Source of the DNA: Cyclobacteriaceae bacterium
GTDB lineage: Bacteria; Bacteroidota; Bacteroidia; Cytophagales; Cyclobacteriaceae
Assembly: GCA_016786585.1 (NCBI GenBank)
Contig: JAEUUI010000006.1
Span: 62,001-126,000, forward strand
Direction: 5' to 3'
DNA length: 64,000 nt
Program-made: the position numbers and the translations under genes
Part shown: in pieces, positions 42,882-51,189 of the stretch
Layout of the letters: every line of letters starts with the position of its first letter
How positions within the stretch are numbered: position 1 is the stretch's first letter
Notes under the pieces: model-generated
What the model was told of the DNA's origin: nothing
The model's input: only the letters and a program-made list of their open reading frames with translations
The model's database searches: none

Positions 42882-44192
42882 TTATTTAGTGGGTGCGTAC
42901 ATGTAATCCAGCGTTAGCTGCAGCATGGCTTTCAATCCGACCTCCATGCTTCCTTCGTCCATCATAAAATCAGGTGTATGGTGTGAGGGCGCTTTCGCGG
43001 GATCAACATCGGGCGGACACGCGCCAACGAAAAAGAACATTCCGGGAACCTTCTCAACATAAAAAGCAAAATCTTCGGAACCGGTATCAGGCGGAATCTC
43101 AACTACGCTATCATTGCCTGCGGCACGCTTTAAACTGCTCACCATTTGTTTAGTCAGCTTTTCGTTATTGAACGTCACCGGCATTTTCTTGTCGATAATA
43201 ACCTCTGCACGTGCCCCTGCACTTTCTGCAATGTTTGTTGCAGTAAGATTTATTTTTTCGTGAATGATTTTCTGCATCTGCGGATCGAAAGTTCGGATAG
43301 TGCCTGACATTTCAAGTGTTTCCGGAATGATGTTCTCGCGAATGCCCGAATTAATTCTTCCGATACTGATCACGGCTGCCGCCTGTGTGAGGTCCGTCTG
43401 CCGACTAACAATAGTTTGAAGCCCTGCAATGATTTGCGATGACACTACAATCGGGTCAATACCAAGCCAGGGCCGCGAGCCATGCGATTGTTTACCATGT
43501 ACTTTAATGGTAAACCAGTCGGACGCAGCCATAAATCCTCTTGGGCGATATTCAATGACACCAAGTTTTGTAATCGAACGAACGTGTAGTCCGAAGATCA
43601 CATCTACTTTAGGATTATCAAGTACTCCTTCCTCCACCATTAATCCGGCTCCACCTTTCTCACCTGCAGGTGCACCTTCCTCGGCAGGTTGAAAAATAAA
43701 TTTGATCGTGCCCTTTAGATCATTTTTGTTCTTCGCTAAAACTTCCGCAACACTCATCAGGATAGCCACGTGTGCATCATGTCCGCATGCATGCATCACA
43801 CCGGTTTCAAGCCCGTTAAACGTTGTTCTTTCTTTGGATGCAAACGACAGGCTGTTTCGTTCGGTTACTGGTAAAGCATCCATATCTGCACGAAGCGCGA
43901 TAACAGGACCGGGTTTTCCGCCTTTTAAGATGCCGACGACTCCGGTGTGTGCAACTCCGGTTTGAACTTCAATGCCGAGTGCTTTTAGATGTTCGGCAAC
44001 TTTTGCGGCTGTTTTGAATTCACGATTCGAGAGTTCGGGGTTTTGATGGAAATCTCTTCGCCATTGAATCATTTTTGTTTCTATCTCCTTTGCCTGTTTG
44101 TCGATCTTTCCCTGCAGCGAAGCGGTTACTTGCGCGTTCGATACAATCGCCAGCATCAGCAAAGCAATTACAATAAGAGACAATCTTGACAT
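42882..44192 (-). CDS. M20 family amidohydrolase/carboxypeptidase, secreted
   Basis: A 436-residue metallo-amidohydrolase with signal peptide ending near VSNAQ. Metal-binding motifs are ADMDALPV, MHACGHDAHVAIL and QPAEEGAPAGEKGG, and the dimerisation domain lies in the middle (about 205-325). Family members cleave N-acyl amino acids or hippurate. Substrate not predictable from the window. Confidence 0.9.
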   Translation of the reverse strand: MSRLSLIVIALLMLAIVSNAQVTASLQGKIDKQAKEIETKMIQWRRDFHQNPELSNREFKTAAKVAEHLKALGIEVQTGVAHTGVVGILKGGKPGPVIALRADMDALPVTERNSLSFASKERTTFNGLETGVMHACGHDAHVAILMSVAEVLAKNKNDLKGTIKFIFQPAEEGAPAGEKGGAGLMVEEGVLDNPKVDVIFGLHVRSITKLGVIEYRPRGFMAASDWFTIKVHGKQSHGSRPWLGIDPIVVSSQIIAGLQTIVSRQTDLTQAAAVISIGRINSGIRENIIPETLEMSGTIRTFDPQMQKIIHEKINLTATNIAESAGARAEVIIDKKMPVTFNNEKLTKQMVSSLKRAAGNDSVVEIPPDTGSEDFAFYVEKVPGMFFFVGACPPDVDPAKAPSHHTPDFMMDEGSMEVGLKAMLQLTLDYMYAPTK

Positions 44193-44241
44193 AACAGTAA
44201 GTTTGCAATCAAGTTGAGAAAAAACGTGATCTTCGCAAAGT

Positions 44242-44562
44242 ATGGAGTGGTTGAAGGTCTTTTCAGGCGAGCAAGAGGCATTGCAGCGAGTGGTTCATAA
44301 CAAACCCCAACTCGTGATTGCGAACGGTGAGCGCATTTGCCTCATCAATCACAATAACCGCTTCTTCGCAGTGCAGGATTCATGCACGCACAGCGGGGCT
44401 TCGCTCAGCCGAGGGCTGGTAAATTACTTAGGCGAGGTTATTTGCCCGCTGCACAATTACTGTTTCAATCTGCAAACAGGTCAGGAGCTTTCTTCGCGTT
44501 CGCGCGATTTAAAGACGTACCCCATTAAAATCGATGATTCAGGTTTTTTTATCGGCATTTGA
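44242..44562 (+). CDS. Rieske [2Fe-2S] ferredoxin
   Basis: A 106-residue protein with one Rieske domain; cluster ligands C48 and H50 (SCTHSGASLSRG) and C68 and H71 (CPLHNYCFN). It is similar to non-haem dioxygenase ferredoxins or NirD and transfers electrons in the cytoplasm. The partner oxygenase or reductase is not in the window. Confidence 0.9.
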   Translation: MEWLKVFSGEQEALQRVVHNKPQLVIANGERICLINHNNRFFAVQDSCTHSGASLSRGLVNYLGEVICPLHNYCFNLQTGQELSSRSRDLKTYPIKIDDSGFFIGI

Positions 44563-44605
44563 TACCTTGCTTAAAATACCTGCTGAAGGTTTGCGTTTAT
44601 CCATG

Positions 44606-45586
44606 ATGAGATTCGTTCTGCTGCTTTGTTTTCTTTTTCCTGCTTTCGCAGAAGCGCAGTTTCTTTCGGAAGAATCGTTGATTTCCCGGCTGAAGGCTGG
44701 TCCAATCCCGGAGGAAATTATGAGCAAGCGCACGGTGGTATTGCACACCGGTTCCATTACTGCAAAATATATAACTGTTGTTCATGAAGGTATGGTTCGT
44801 GCGGGCATAGATGCTGTTGCATACTTTCCGATCGACCAGGTGCTGGCCGGAGGCGATCCTGAGAAAGCATACAATAAATATTTCAACAGACGCGAGATTT
44901 CCTGCATTGTGTTTCTTCAAAAGAAATCATCCGGCTATGCAGCATACCTGACACTATACAACGGCAAAACAGATTTTGTCGATGCTGGTCAGGTTGCGTG
45001 GAGCACCACCGCATCAACGCTCTCACAACTGATGAATGATATTTATCGGTTCGCACTTTCTTCGTATCAAAAGAAAAACTTGCTGATCAATGAAGTTCCG
45101 GAAACCGAGTTGCCTGTAAAAACGGTAGAAGGTACGCGCAGCGAAACATTTACATACGATCTTAAAGTCGACAATCTGGCGGTTCCCAAGTTCTCTGATA
45201 CGGTGGCCACGCGTCAGCTAACGGAAATTTTTAAAAGCTATCCGTTACGGTATCAGTTAACGGAGAATACTGTGCCCGACAAAGATCTTCGCAGCAAAGG
45301 CTTTTTATATGTACTGTGCGTAATACACGCACGAAGTGGTATTGCAAAAGAACTTCTCGGCTACACGGTTTCTAAATCCGAGAGTGCGTTTGTTTCCGTA
45401 ACGTATCCATCAACGGAAATGCAATTGAAAAATATTCCGGCCGACACAGAGGTATATAAATTTTATGTACGGCACATCGATTCCGGCAATGTATATCTCG
45501 GGACGAAATGGGATGCTGATACCTCGTGGCAACAGGCTCTTCAAAACTTTATCAAAGGCATGAAGGCCGAGATGAAGCTCGATTAA
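44606..45586 (+). CDS. Secreted hypothetical protein
   Basis: About 326 residues. The frame opens at 44534, but overlapping the Rieske gene there is unlikely; the ATG at 44606 (or the adjacent one at 44603) gives a signal peptide MRFVLLLCFLFPAFAEAQ. The mature protein contains two related alpha/beta halves with no catalytic motif I recognise (KRTVVLHTGSITAKYI and RQLTEIFKSYPLRYQL). Confidence 0.65.
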   Translation: MRFVLLLCFLFPAFAEAQFLSEESLISRLKAGPIPEEIMSKRTVVLHTGSITAKYITVVHEGMVRAGIDAVAYFPIDQVLAGGDPEKAYNKYFNRREISCIVFLQKKSSGYAAYLTLYNGKTDFVDAGQVAWSTTASTLSQLMNDIYRFALSSYQKKNLLINEVPETELPVKTVEGTRSETFTYDLKVDNLAVPKFSDTVATRQLTEIFKSYPLRYQLTENTVPDKDLRSKGFLYVLCVIHARSGIAKELLGYTVSKSESAFVSVTYPSTEMQLKNIPADTEVYKFYVRHIDSGNVYLGTKWDADTSWQQALQNFIKGMKAEMKLD

Positions 45587-45685
45587 CACCTTATACAACT
45601 TACGCTGACTTTATTCGTTTAAAATGTAGTTGCCTTATGCTTGTTGTGGCATGAAGGTTGCATTTATTGACAAAACGAAGTTGTT

Positions 45686-46072
45686 ATGAAGCGGTTGGTA
45701 ATTGTCATGGTACTTGTTGCATCGGTTCAATCTGCGTTCGCCTATATCTCCGGCATTGCGATTCAAACTGAAAAAAATTCAAGCTTCCAGGTTTACATCA
45801 ATGGGCAGTTGCGCACTTCGCAGCCAAAATCTTTTGTCAGAATTAAAAGTAAACCCGGCTTGTACCATGTGATGGTGAAGGTGCTCAATCCGAATGACAA
45901 GGAGTGGTACGTGCTTCGCAAGGATGTTCGCGTAACAAAAGGATATGAATTCTACTACAAAGTTGATTTCTCAAAAGGAAAGCGGCCGGTGCTTCAACTG
46001 GTAAGGCGTTATCCGGTTTACAGTCATTACTTCTTAAATCCAGGCCTCTACAACAAACATCCGGTCTCTTAA
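45686..46072 (+). CDS. Secreted hypothetical protein
   Basis: A 128-residue protein with signal peptide MKRLVIVMVLVASVQSAFAY. The mature part is basic and strand-rich, resembling a small PEGA-like or SH3-like surface protein (EKNSSFQVYINGQLRTSQP). Function unknown. It ends one base before a convergent glycine-rich gene. Confidence 0.7.
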   Translation: MKRLVIVMVLVASVQSAFAYISGIAIQTEKNSSFQVYINGQLRTSQPKSFVRIKSKPGLYHVMVKVLNPNDKEWYVLRKDVRVTKGYEFYYKVDFSKGKRPVLQLVRRYPVYSHYFLNPGLYNKHPVS

Positions 46073-46369
46073 CTATTGCTTGCGACTTGTTGATTTTGCC
46101 AGCATCACGATGACGAATACAAGCGCAACCGCAAGAAGTGTGTTGCATCCGAACGATCCGTGCCAGCCGAACATTCCTCCAAAGGCCGACCCAATCCCAC
46201 CAACAAGGGCTCCGAAAACACCGGCTACGATACCAATGGCTGCTCCGATCAGTCCCATAACCAATCCGAATAAACCTCCTGCTAACCCGATCCAGATCGG
46301 GAAGGTGAAAATGATCAGGAGAACTATCAAAATGGTTGACGTTCCTGAACGGGTGTTTGATCGTGTCAT
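46073..46369 (-). CDS. Glycine-zipper membrane protein
   Basis: A 98-residue, very hydrophobic protein with a dense Gly/Ala-rich stretch (about 30-70, GGLFGLVMGLIGAAIGIVAG and GALVGGIGSAFGG) between an N-terminal helix and a C-terminal one. This is the pattern of glycine-zipper, packing-rich membrane proteins. No homologue name is recognised. Confidence 0.7.
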   Translation of the reverse strand: MTRSNTRSGTSTILIVLLIIFTFPIWIGLAGGLFGLVMGLIGAAIGIVAGVFGALVGGIGSAFGGMFGWHGSFGCNTLLAVALVFVIVMLAKSTSRKQ

Positions 46370-46480
46370 CGCTTAGTTGCTTTTATTGATATGTGTGCGA
46401 CAAAAACCGTTCTGATTACAAAAACGTCCAGAATGGTTGAATTTCAAGCCTTCTCAGTTGTAACCTGTTGAAAAATGAAC

Positions 46481-46502
46481 AGTACACATTACAAAAGTGT
46501 AC
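46481..46502. promoter_or_regulatory. Dyad upstream of the TlpA gene
   Basis: GTACAC (46482-46487) and GTGTAC (46497-46502) form a perfect dyad with a nine-base spacer, about 115 bases before the ATG at 46618. It could be an operator; this 248-base gap otherwise shows no gene. Confidence 0.35.
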
Positions 46503-46617
46503 ACTGACATTATCGGACAATGATTTGGATCAGAGCGAGAATTGACCCGTTCGGCATGCCCGGCAAAACTATTTTGAGTGGTTATTTCATCTACAGTCAG
46601 ATATAAATTCCTACGCC

Positions 46618-48063
46618 ATGATCAAGAAGTCTGTTCCTCTCCTGCTCCTGATGACTATCCTCGCATCTTCTTGCCAGGAAAAGAAAATAACAACAGCGCT
46701 GATTTCCGGTAAATACTCAGGCTTTGATACCACGCTCACATTTCTGGTACGCGATCACGGAAGCGAATTAAACTTCAGTATTCCACTTTACATCGATACG
46801 ATTACAACTTCGGCTGACGGACTATTTTTGTTTACGGTTGATGCGTCAACCCCGCGGGAGCTTTTGCTGGAGGCCAAGTCTCCCGATGGAAAGGGTAAGA
46901 TTTACCAGAGCCTTTTTGTTGAGGCTGGAGACAGCATCTATTATGAATCCGATGGGAAGTACCGGTCACCACTCAGAAATCTTCGCGGTCAGGGTAGTAA
47001 CAAACTTACGGTCATGGATTCCGCTGGAAGTTTTATCAGCGGGTTAGGCTTTTTTAAAATTATCGAGAAAAAAGACAGTGCTTTGGTTCTTGCTGACTTT
47101 CATGAACGCCTGAAAAAGTATGACGCTTATCTCGACAGCATCAAACCGCTTTTTTCGGAAGCCTTTACAGATCACCTGAAGGCAAGCAAGTTGCAGGAGA
47201 CGGCATACTTCTTACAAATTCTGACTTCGTACCTGAATGCTTACGGCTATCCATCTTTTGAAGTTGACACCGTTGAACGCGACAAAGCTTACCAGGCACT
47301 TTCATCGTTTTCCGTGAAAGGATACAGAAATTTTGATTTTGGTGAACAGCTTTATCAGTTATTGATGTCTAACCTTCCCAAAACCGACAGTGTCTCAAAA
47401 CGGATCGACAGTTACATAACACAGGTTGATTCGCTTCATCTTCCGGAAGAAGCACGACAGATCATGGTGGGAAAGGGTATACTCTCGTTTTTAAGACGCG
47501 GCAAGGTTCGGGAAATTGAACCTACACTCAAGGCATTTCACGCGCAATATCCTTCCTCCCGCTACAAGCAAACGCTTGACTCCCAGTTCGAAGAATGGGG
47601 TGCACTTTCAGCAGGAAAGCCCGCGCCCGATTTTGCTGCCACTCATTCTGACGGAAGTCCCTTCAAGCTGTCTGACCTAAAAGGCAAGGTTGTTTATATC
47701 GATATCTGGGCAACATGGTGCGGGCCTTGTCGCGCGGAGTTTCCGTACACCAAAGACATTAAGAAGCACTACCAGAAAAACAATGACATTGTGTTCCTGT
47801 ACGTGTCGGTGGATGAAGAAAAAGAAACATGGCTCAAATACCTGAAAGAAAACCCCGACTTCACCGGAATGCAGGTAAACGATCCGGGCAATTTCGATTC
47901 GGCTATTGCCAAAACGTACAAGGTGAATGGAATTCCAAGGTATATGATCATTGACCGCGATGGCAAGATATTTTCAAACGATGCGAAACGACCTTCAAGC
48001 GGAAAAGAACTGATCGCGCAACTGGATCAGGCGCTCGGCTACCAGGCGTACGTGAAGCGTTAA
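46618..48063 (+). CDS. TlpA-like lipoprotein with N-terminal DUF4369-like domain
   Basis: A 481-residue lipoprotein (lipobox ILASSC, Cys20). The N-terminal domain (about 25-130) is DUF4369-like (GKYSGFDTTLTFLV), followed by a helical region and a C-terminal thioredoxin fold with WATWCGPCRAEFPY and cis-Pro region NGIPRYMI. This architecture is typical of Bacteroidota periplasmic thiol proteins linked to nutrient uptake or c-type cytochrome maturation; the partner is not known here. A terminator follows. Confidence 0.86.
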   Translation: MIKKSVPLLLLMTILASSCQEKKITTALISGKYSGFDTTLTFLVRDHGSELNFSIPLYIDTITTSADGLFLFTVDASTPRELLLEAKSPDGKGKIYQSLFVEAGDSIYYESDGKYRSPLRNLRGQGSNKLTVMDSAGSFISGLGFFKIIEKKDSALVLADFHERLKKYDAYLDSIKPLFSEAFTDHLKASKLQETAYFLQILTSYLNAYGYPSFEVDTVERDKAYQALSSFSVKGYRNFDFGEQLYQLLMSNLPKTDSVSKRIDSYITQVDSLHLPEEARQIMVGKGILSFLRRGKVREIEPTLKAFHAQYPSSRYKQTLDSQFEEWGALSAGKPAPDFAATHSDGSPFKLSDLKGKVVYIDIWATWCGPCRAEFPYTKDIKKHYQKNNDIVFLYVSVDEEKETWLKYLKENPDFTGMQVNDPGNFDSAIAKTYKVNGIPRYMIIDRDGKIFSNDAKRPSSGKELIAQLDQALGYQAYVKR

Positions 48064-48069
48064 AGCAAT

Positions 48070-48095
48070 AAGGCCGGTACCGGCCTTTTATTTTT
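48070..48095 (+). terminator. Intrinsic terminator
   Basis: Perfect stem AAGGCCGG / CCGGCCTT with loop TA (48070-48087), then TTATTTTT, six bases after the TlpA stop. Confidence 0.8.
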
Positions 48096-48117
48096 ACATT
48101 TCTTCTGAAAAATAGAA

Positions 48118-48130
48118 ACTAATCATTAGT
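48118..48130. promoter_or_regulatory. Operator-like palindrome ACTAATCATTAGT
   Basis: Perfect six-base arms around one central base, 35 bases upstream of the PadR start. The location suggests PadR autoregulation. Confidence 0.4.
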
Positions 48131-48164
48131 GTTTCCGTTAAGGCCGTTGTAAAGGCTTGTTTCT

Positions 48165-48491
48165 ATGAAAACCTACCTCGGAGAATTTGAGGAACTCGTA
48201 TTGCTAACTGTGGCCTCGCTGGGTAACGATGCATACGGAGTATCCGTTCAGCTCGAAATCGAAAATCGTTGTAACCGAAGTATCAGCATTGGTGCGTTAC
48301 ATTCAACGATTACCCGCCTTGAAGAAAAAGGATTTTTGAAGTCGTGGCTTGGTGGAGCAACGCAACAGCGCGGTGGCCGCAGCAAACGATATTATGAAAT
48401 CACTCAGGCCGGTAAGAAGGCTGTGACAGAAACTAAAAGTATGCGGGATGAATTGTGGAGTTTGTCGAAGGTTAAACTTTCTGTAAAATGA
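48165..48491 (+). CDS. PadR family transcriptional regulator
   Basis: A 108-residue winged-helix regulator, LTVASLGNDAYGVSVQLEIE at the start and HSTITRLEEKGFLKSWL as recognition/wing. PadR proteins repress nearby transport genes in response to small molecules. Its stop overlaps the permease start (ATGA), so they form a regulator-transporter pair. A second pair lies at 57317-60351. Confidence 0.9.
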   Translation: MKTYLGEFEELVLLTVASLGNDAYGVSVQLEIENRCNRSISIGALHSTITRLEEKGFLKSWLGGATQQRGGRSKRYYEITQAGKKAVTETKSMRDELWSLSKVKLSVK

Positions 48492-51136
48492 AAACTCCTC
48501 AACCACCGAAGCTTGCCCGAAAACTTTTTGAATGGTACAGTGGCCAGGCAAACGTAAATGATTTGCTAGGCGACCTTGACGAATTGTTCTATTTAAATCT
48601 AAAAACCAAATCTGCATTCGCTTCCCGGTGGATTTACTGGCGGCAGGTAATTTCTTTACTATTCTCCTACGCGGTAAAAAAAAGAAAGAAGCAGGTACGG
48701 CCAAGTGCTTTTTCCGGTTCAACGTTTTCATTCGCGATACTCAACAACTACTTTAAGATTGCTGCACGAAATCTATACAAGCACAAATACTTCTCTATCG
48801 TAAATGTGCTTGGCCTGGCAATCGGCATGTCGGTGAGCTTGCTGCTGATTGTGCTTTACATTCACGTTTCCACGTTCGATAATTTTCATACAAACAAGGA
48901 CAACATCCATCGTGTTATTACCTCCCACGTCAATACGGAGCACGATTGGGGTCTCGCCTCAGCTCCTTTTTCGATAGCGGAAGAGATGAATCGTGGATTT
49001 GTCGGAGTAAAAAACACAGTCCGGATTAACGCTGGCTTTAGTGCTGATGCCGTTGCCGGAACCCTGGAAATTCCTGTTCGCGGTTTTTATACCGAACCAA
49101 ACTTCTTGCAAGTATTCACATACCCGCTTGTTAAGGGCAATCCAGCGACAGCGCTTAGCAAACCAAACAGTGTTGTGATTACCGAGTCTACCGCTTTAAA
49201 AGTTTTCAACTCAACCGATGTACTCGGAAGAATGTTCGAAATGAAAAATGTCCGGCAGGCAAAAGATTCCATTGCGGTTTATGAAATAACCGGTGTGCTA
49301 GCTGAGCCGCCCGCAAACTCCCACATGGCTTTCGAAGTATTGATTTCGTTTTCCACGCTGCCGGCTGAATATCAAACCTACACGGGTGACTTTAATGAGA
49401 TAGCGAGTTTTGGACCGCAATACGTGTATTTATTACTGGAGGATAACAAAGTAATTCCTACGCTGCAGAGTCTATTGAACGATCTTGGAAAAGAAGCAAG
49501 CAAACGGAGTGATACGAAAATCAGTTTCCGCCTCCAGGCATTAACCGCTATCGTTCCCGGAGAAGAACTGGTCACGTGGGGCGGGAGTCTTGGGCCGGTT
49601 TGGGAAAACACCGGTTTCATAATCTTTGGCGTAGTCTGCCTGCTGATTCTGTTGCCTGCCTGCTTTAATTACACAAACATTTCAATTGCCCGCGCGCTCA
49701 AACGTTCCAAAGAGATCGGCTTGCGAAAAACGATGGGCGGATTGAAGAAGCAAATCTTCTTTCAGTTCATTACTGAAACGGTGCTGATCACTTCTGTTTC
49801 ACTGTTAGGCGGATTGTTGATTTTCTATTTCATCCGAAGAGAATTTCAAAGTATAATGGTTAGCGGCTCATTACTCGACCTGTCGTTAACCTGGCAGATG
49901 GCGGTTGCGTTTGTTGCCTTCGCACTGTTTACTGGTTTCATTGCAGGATTTTTTCCTGCCCTGCATTTTGCCGGGTTAAATCCGATTCAGGCGCTTAAAA
50001 GCCAGTCGCACAAGCAGTCGTCCCAGGGACGCATTCGTCAAGGTTTAACCATCTTTCAGTTCGCGTTGTCATTCGGCTTTATTCTGGCTTTGATCGTGTT
50101 CGGCAGGCAGTATCGGTACAACCTGAATCACGACTTTGGCTTCGAACGCGAAAACATTCTCGATGTGCAGCTTCAGGGCGTAAAGCCTGAGCAATTCCGA
50201 AATCAATTTTCGCAGCTTGCCGCCGTACAAAACATGTCGATGTCGTCTCACGTCATGGGCATCGGTACGCGGTCGGAGTCGGTTACATCAGTCGATTCGC
50301 GCGATTCATTCGAAGTTTTCGAGATTTTCGCAGATCATAATTATATCAACGTACTGAAGCTTCATTTAATCGCTGGGAAGAATTTTCCAAATGAAGCCTG
50401 GGCTCGCGAAAAACACATTATCGTTAACGAGGAGTTTGTAAAAAAATTTAAACTCGGTAGTCCGCATGAAGCGCTGGGAAAACTATTCCGGATAAATGAT
50501 AACGATGTTGAAATAATCGGGGTGTTGAAAAATTTTAATTACACAAGTCTCATGCGACCGATAGAATCGTTCATGATTCGTGTCGATCCCCGTCAATATG
50601 AAGTAGCTAATCTCACCGTAACTTTTACAGATGCATATGCTTCGCTTGCGCAGATGGAATCTGCATGGAAAGCAATCGAACCGGATAAGAAATTTGAAGC
50701 GGAATTTTTTGATGAGGAAATCCGGCAGTCATACGATTTTTATATAAGCTTTCTCAAACTCGTTGGGTTCCTGGGTGTGCTGGCTATTTCAATTTCTTTA
50801 TTGGGCCTGTTGGGTATGGTAGTTTATACTTCCGAAACAAAAACGAAAGAAGTCGGAATCCGCAAAGTGATGGGTGCCACAACAACAAGCATTACGTTCC
50901 TGCTTTCGAAAGATTATTTTAAACTGATGATATGGGCTGCCGTGTTCGCAATTCCGATCACAGTATGGCTTGCTGATTTTATTTTGCCCCGATTACAGGA
51001 ATACCATGTGACGTTAAGATTCGCTGACGTTTTACTCAGCCTGCTTATCCTGCTTACCATGGGGTTGGTAACGATAGCTTCCCAAACTTTTAAAACAGCG
51101 TCTACCAATCCGGCTGAAACGCTGCGTTCCGAATAA
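48488..51136 (+). CDS. FtsX/MacB-type ABC transporter permease with N-terminal prefix domain
   Basis: An 882-residue permease. Residues about 1-70 are a permease prefix domain (KLARKLFEWYSGQANVNDLL). Then two FtsX-like modules: a helix near 105 (IVNVLGLAIGMSVSLLLIV), a long periplasmic domain (MacB_PCD-like), three helices near 380-490 (after LKRSKEIGLRKTMGG), a helix near 525, a second periplasmic domain, and three last helices (KEVGIRKVMGA). No ATPase gene is adjacent. Likely a MacB-like efflux or lipoprotein-related transporter. Confidence 0.9.
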   Translation: MKTPQPPKLARKLFEWYSGQANVNDLLGDLDELFYLNLKTKSAFASRWIYWRQVISLLFSYAVKKRKKQVRPSAFSGSTFSFAILNNYFKIAARNLYKHKYFSIVNVLGLAIGMSVSLLLIVLYIHVSTFDNFHTNKDNIHRVITSHVNTEHDWGLASAPFSIAEEMNRGFVGVKNTVRINAGFSADAVAGTLEIPVRGFYTEPNFLQVFTYPLVKGNPATALSKPNSVVITESTALKVFNSTDVLGRMFEMKNVRQAKDSIAVYEITGVLAEPPANSHMAFEVLISFSTLPAEYQTYTGDFNEIASFGPQYVYLLLEDNKVIPTLQSLLNDLGKEASKRSDTKISFRLQALTAIVPGEELVTWGGSLGPVWENTGFIIFGVVCLLILLPACFNYTNISIARALKRSKEIGLRKTMGGLKKQIFFQFITETVLITSVSLLGGLLIFYFIRREFQSIMVSGSLLDLSLTWQMAVAFVAFALFTGFIAGFFPALHFAGLNPIQALKSQSHKQSSQGRIRQGLTIFQFALSFGFILALIVFGRQYRYNLNHDFGFERENILDVQLQGVKPEQFRNQFSQLAAVQNMSMSSHVMGIGTRSESVTSVDSRDSFEVFEIFADHNYINVLKLHLIAGKNFPNEAWAREKHIIVNEEFVKKFKLGSPHEALGKLFRINDNDVEIIGVLKNFNYTSLMRPIESFMIRVDPRQYEVANLTVTFTDAYASLAQMESAWKAIEPDKKFEAEFFDEEIRQSYDFYISFLKLVGFLGVLAISISLLGLLGMVVYTSETKTKEVGIRKVMGATTTSITFLLSKDYFKLMIWAAVFAIPITVWLADFILPRLQEYHVTLRFADVLLSLLILLTMGLVTIASQTFKTASTNPAETLRSE

Positions 51137-51140
51137 CAAA

Positions 51141-51171
51141 AAACCCGGATGTAATTCCGGGTTTTCTTTTT
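51141..51171. terminator. Intrinsic terminator
   Basis: Stem AACCCGGA / TCCGGGTT (51142-51149, 51156-51163) followed by TTCTTTTTAT, after the permease stop; it is near the 3' end of the convergent acyl-CoA dehydrogenase gene as well. Confidence 0.8.
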
Positions 51172-51189
51172 ATCATTTTGTGCTAATTG

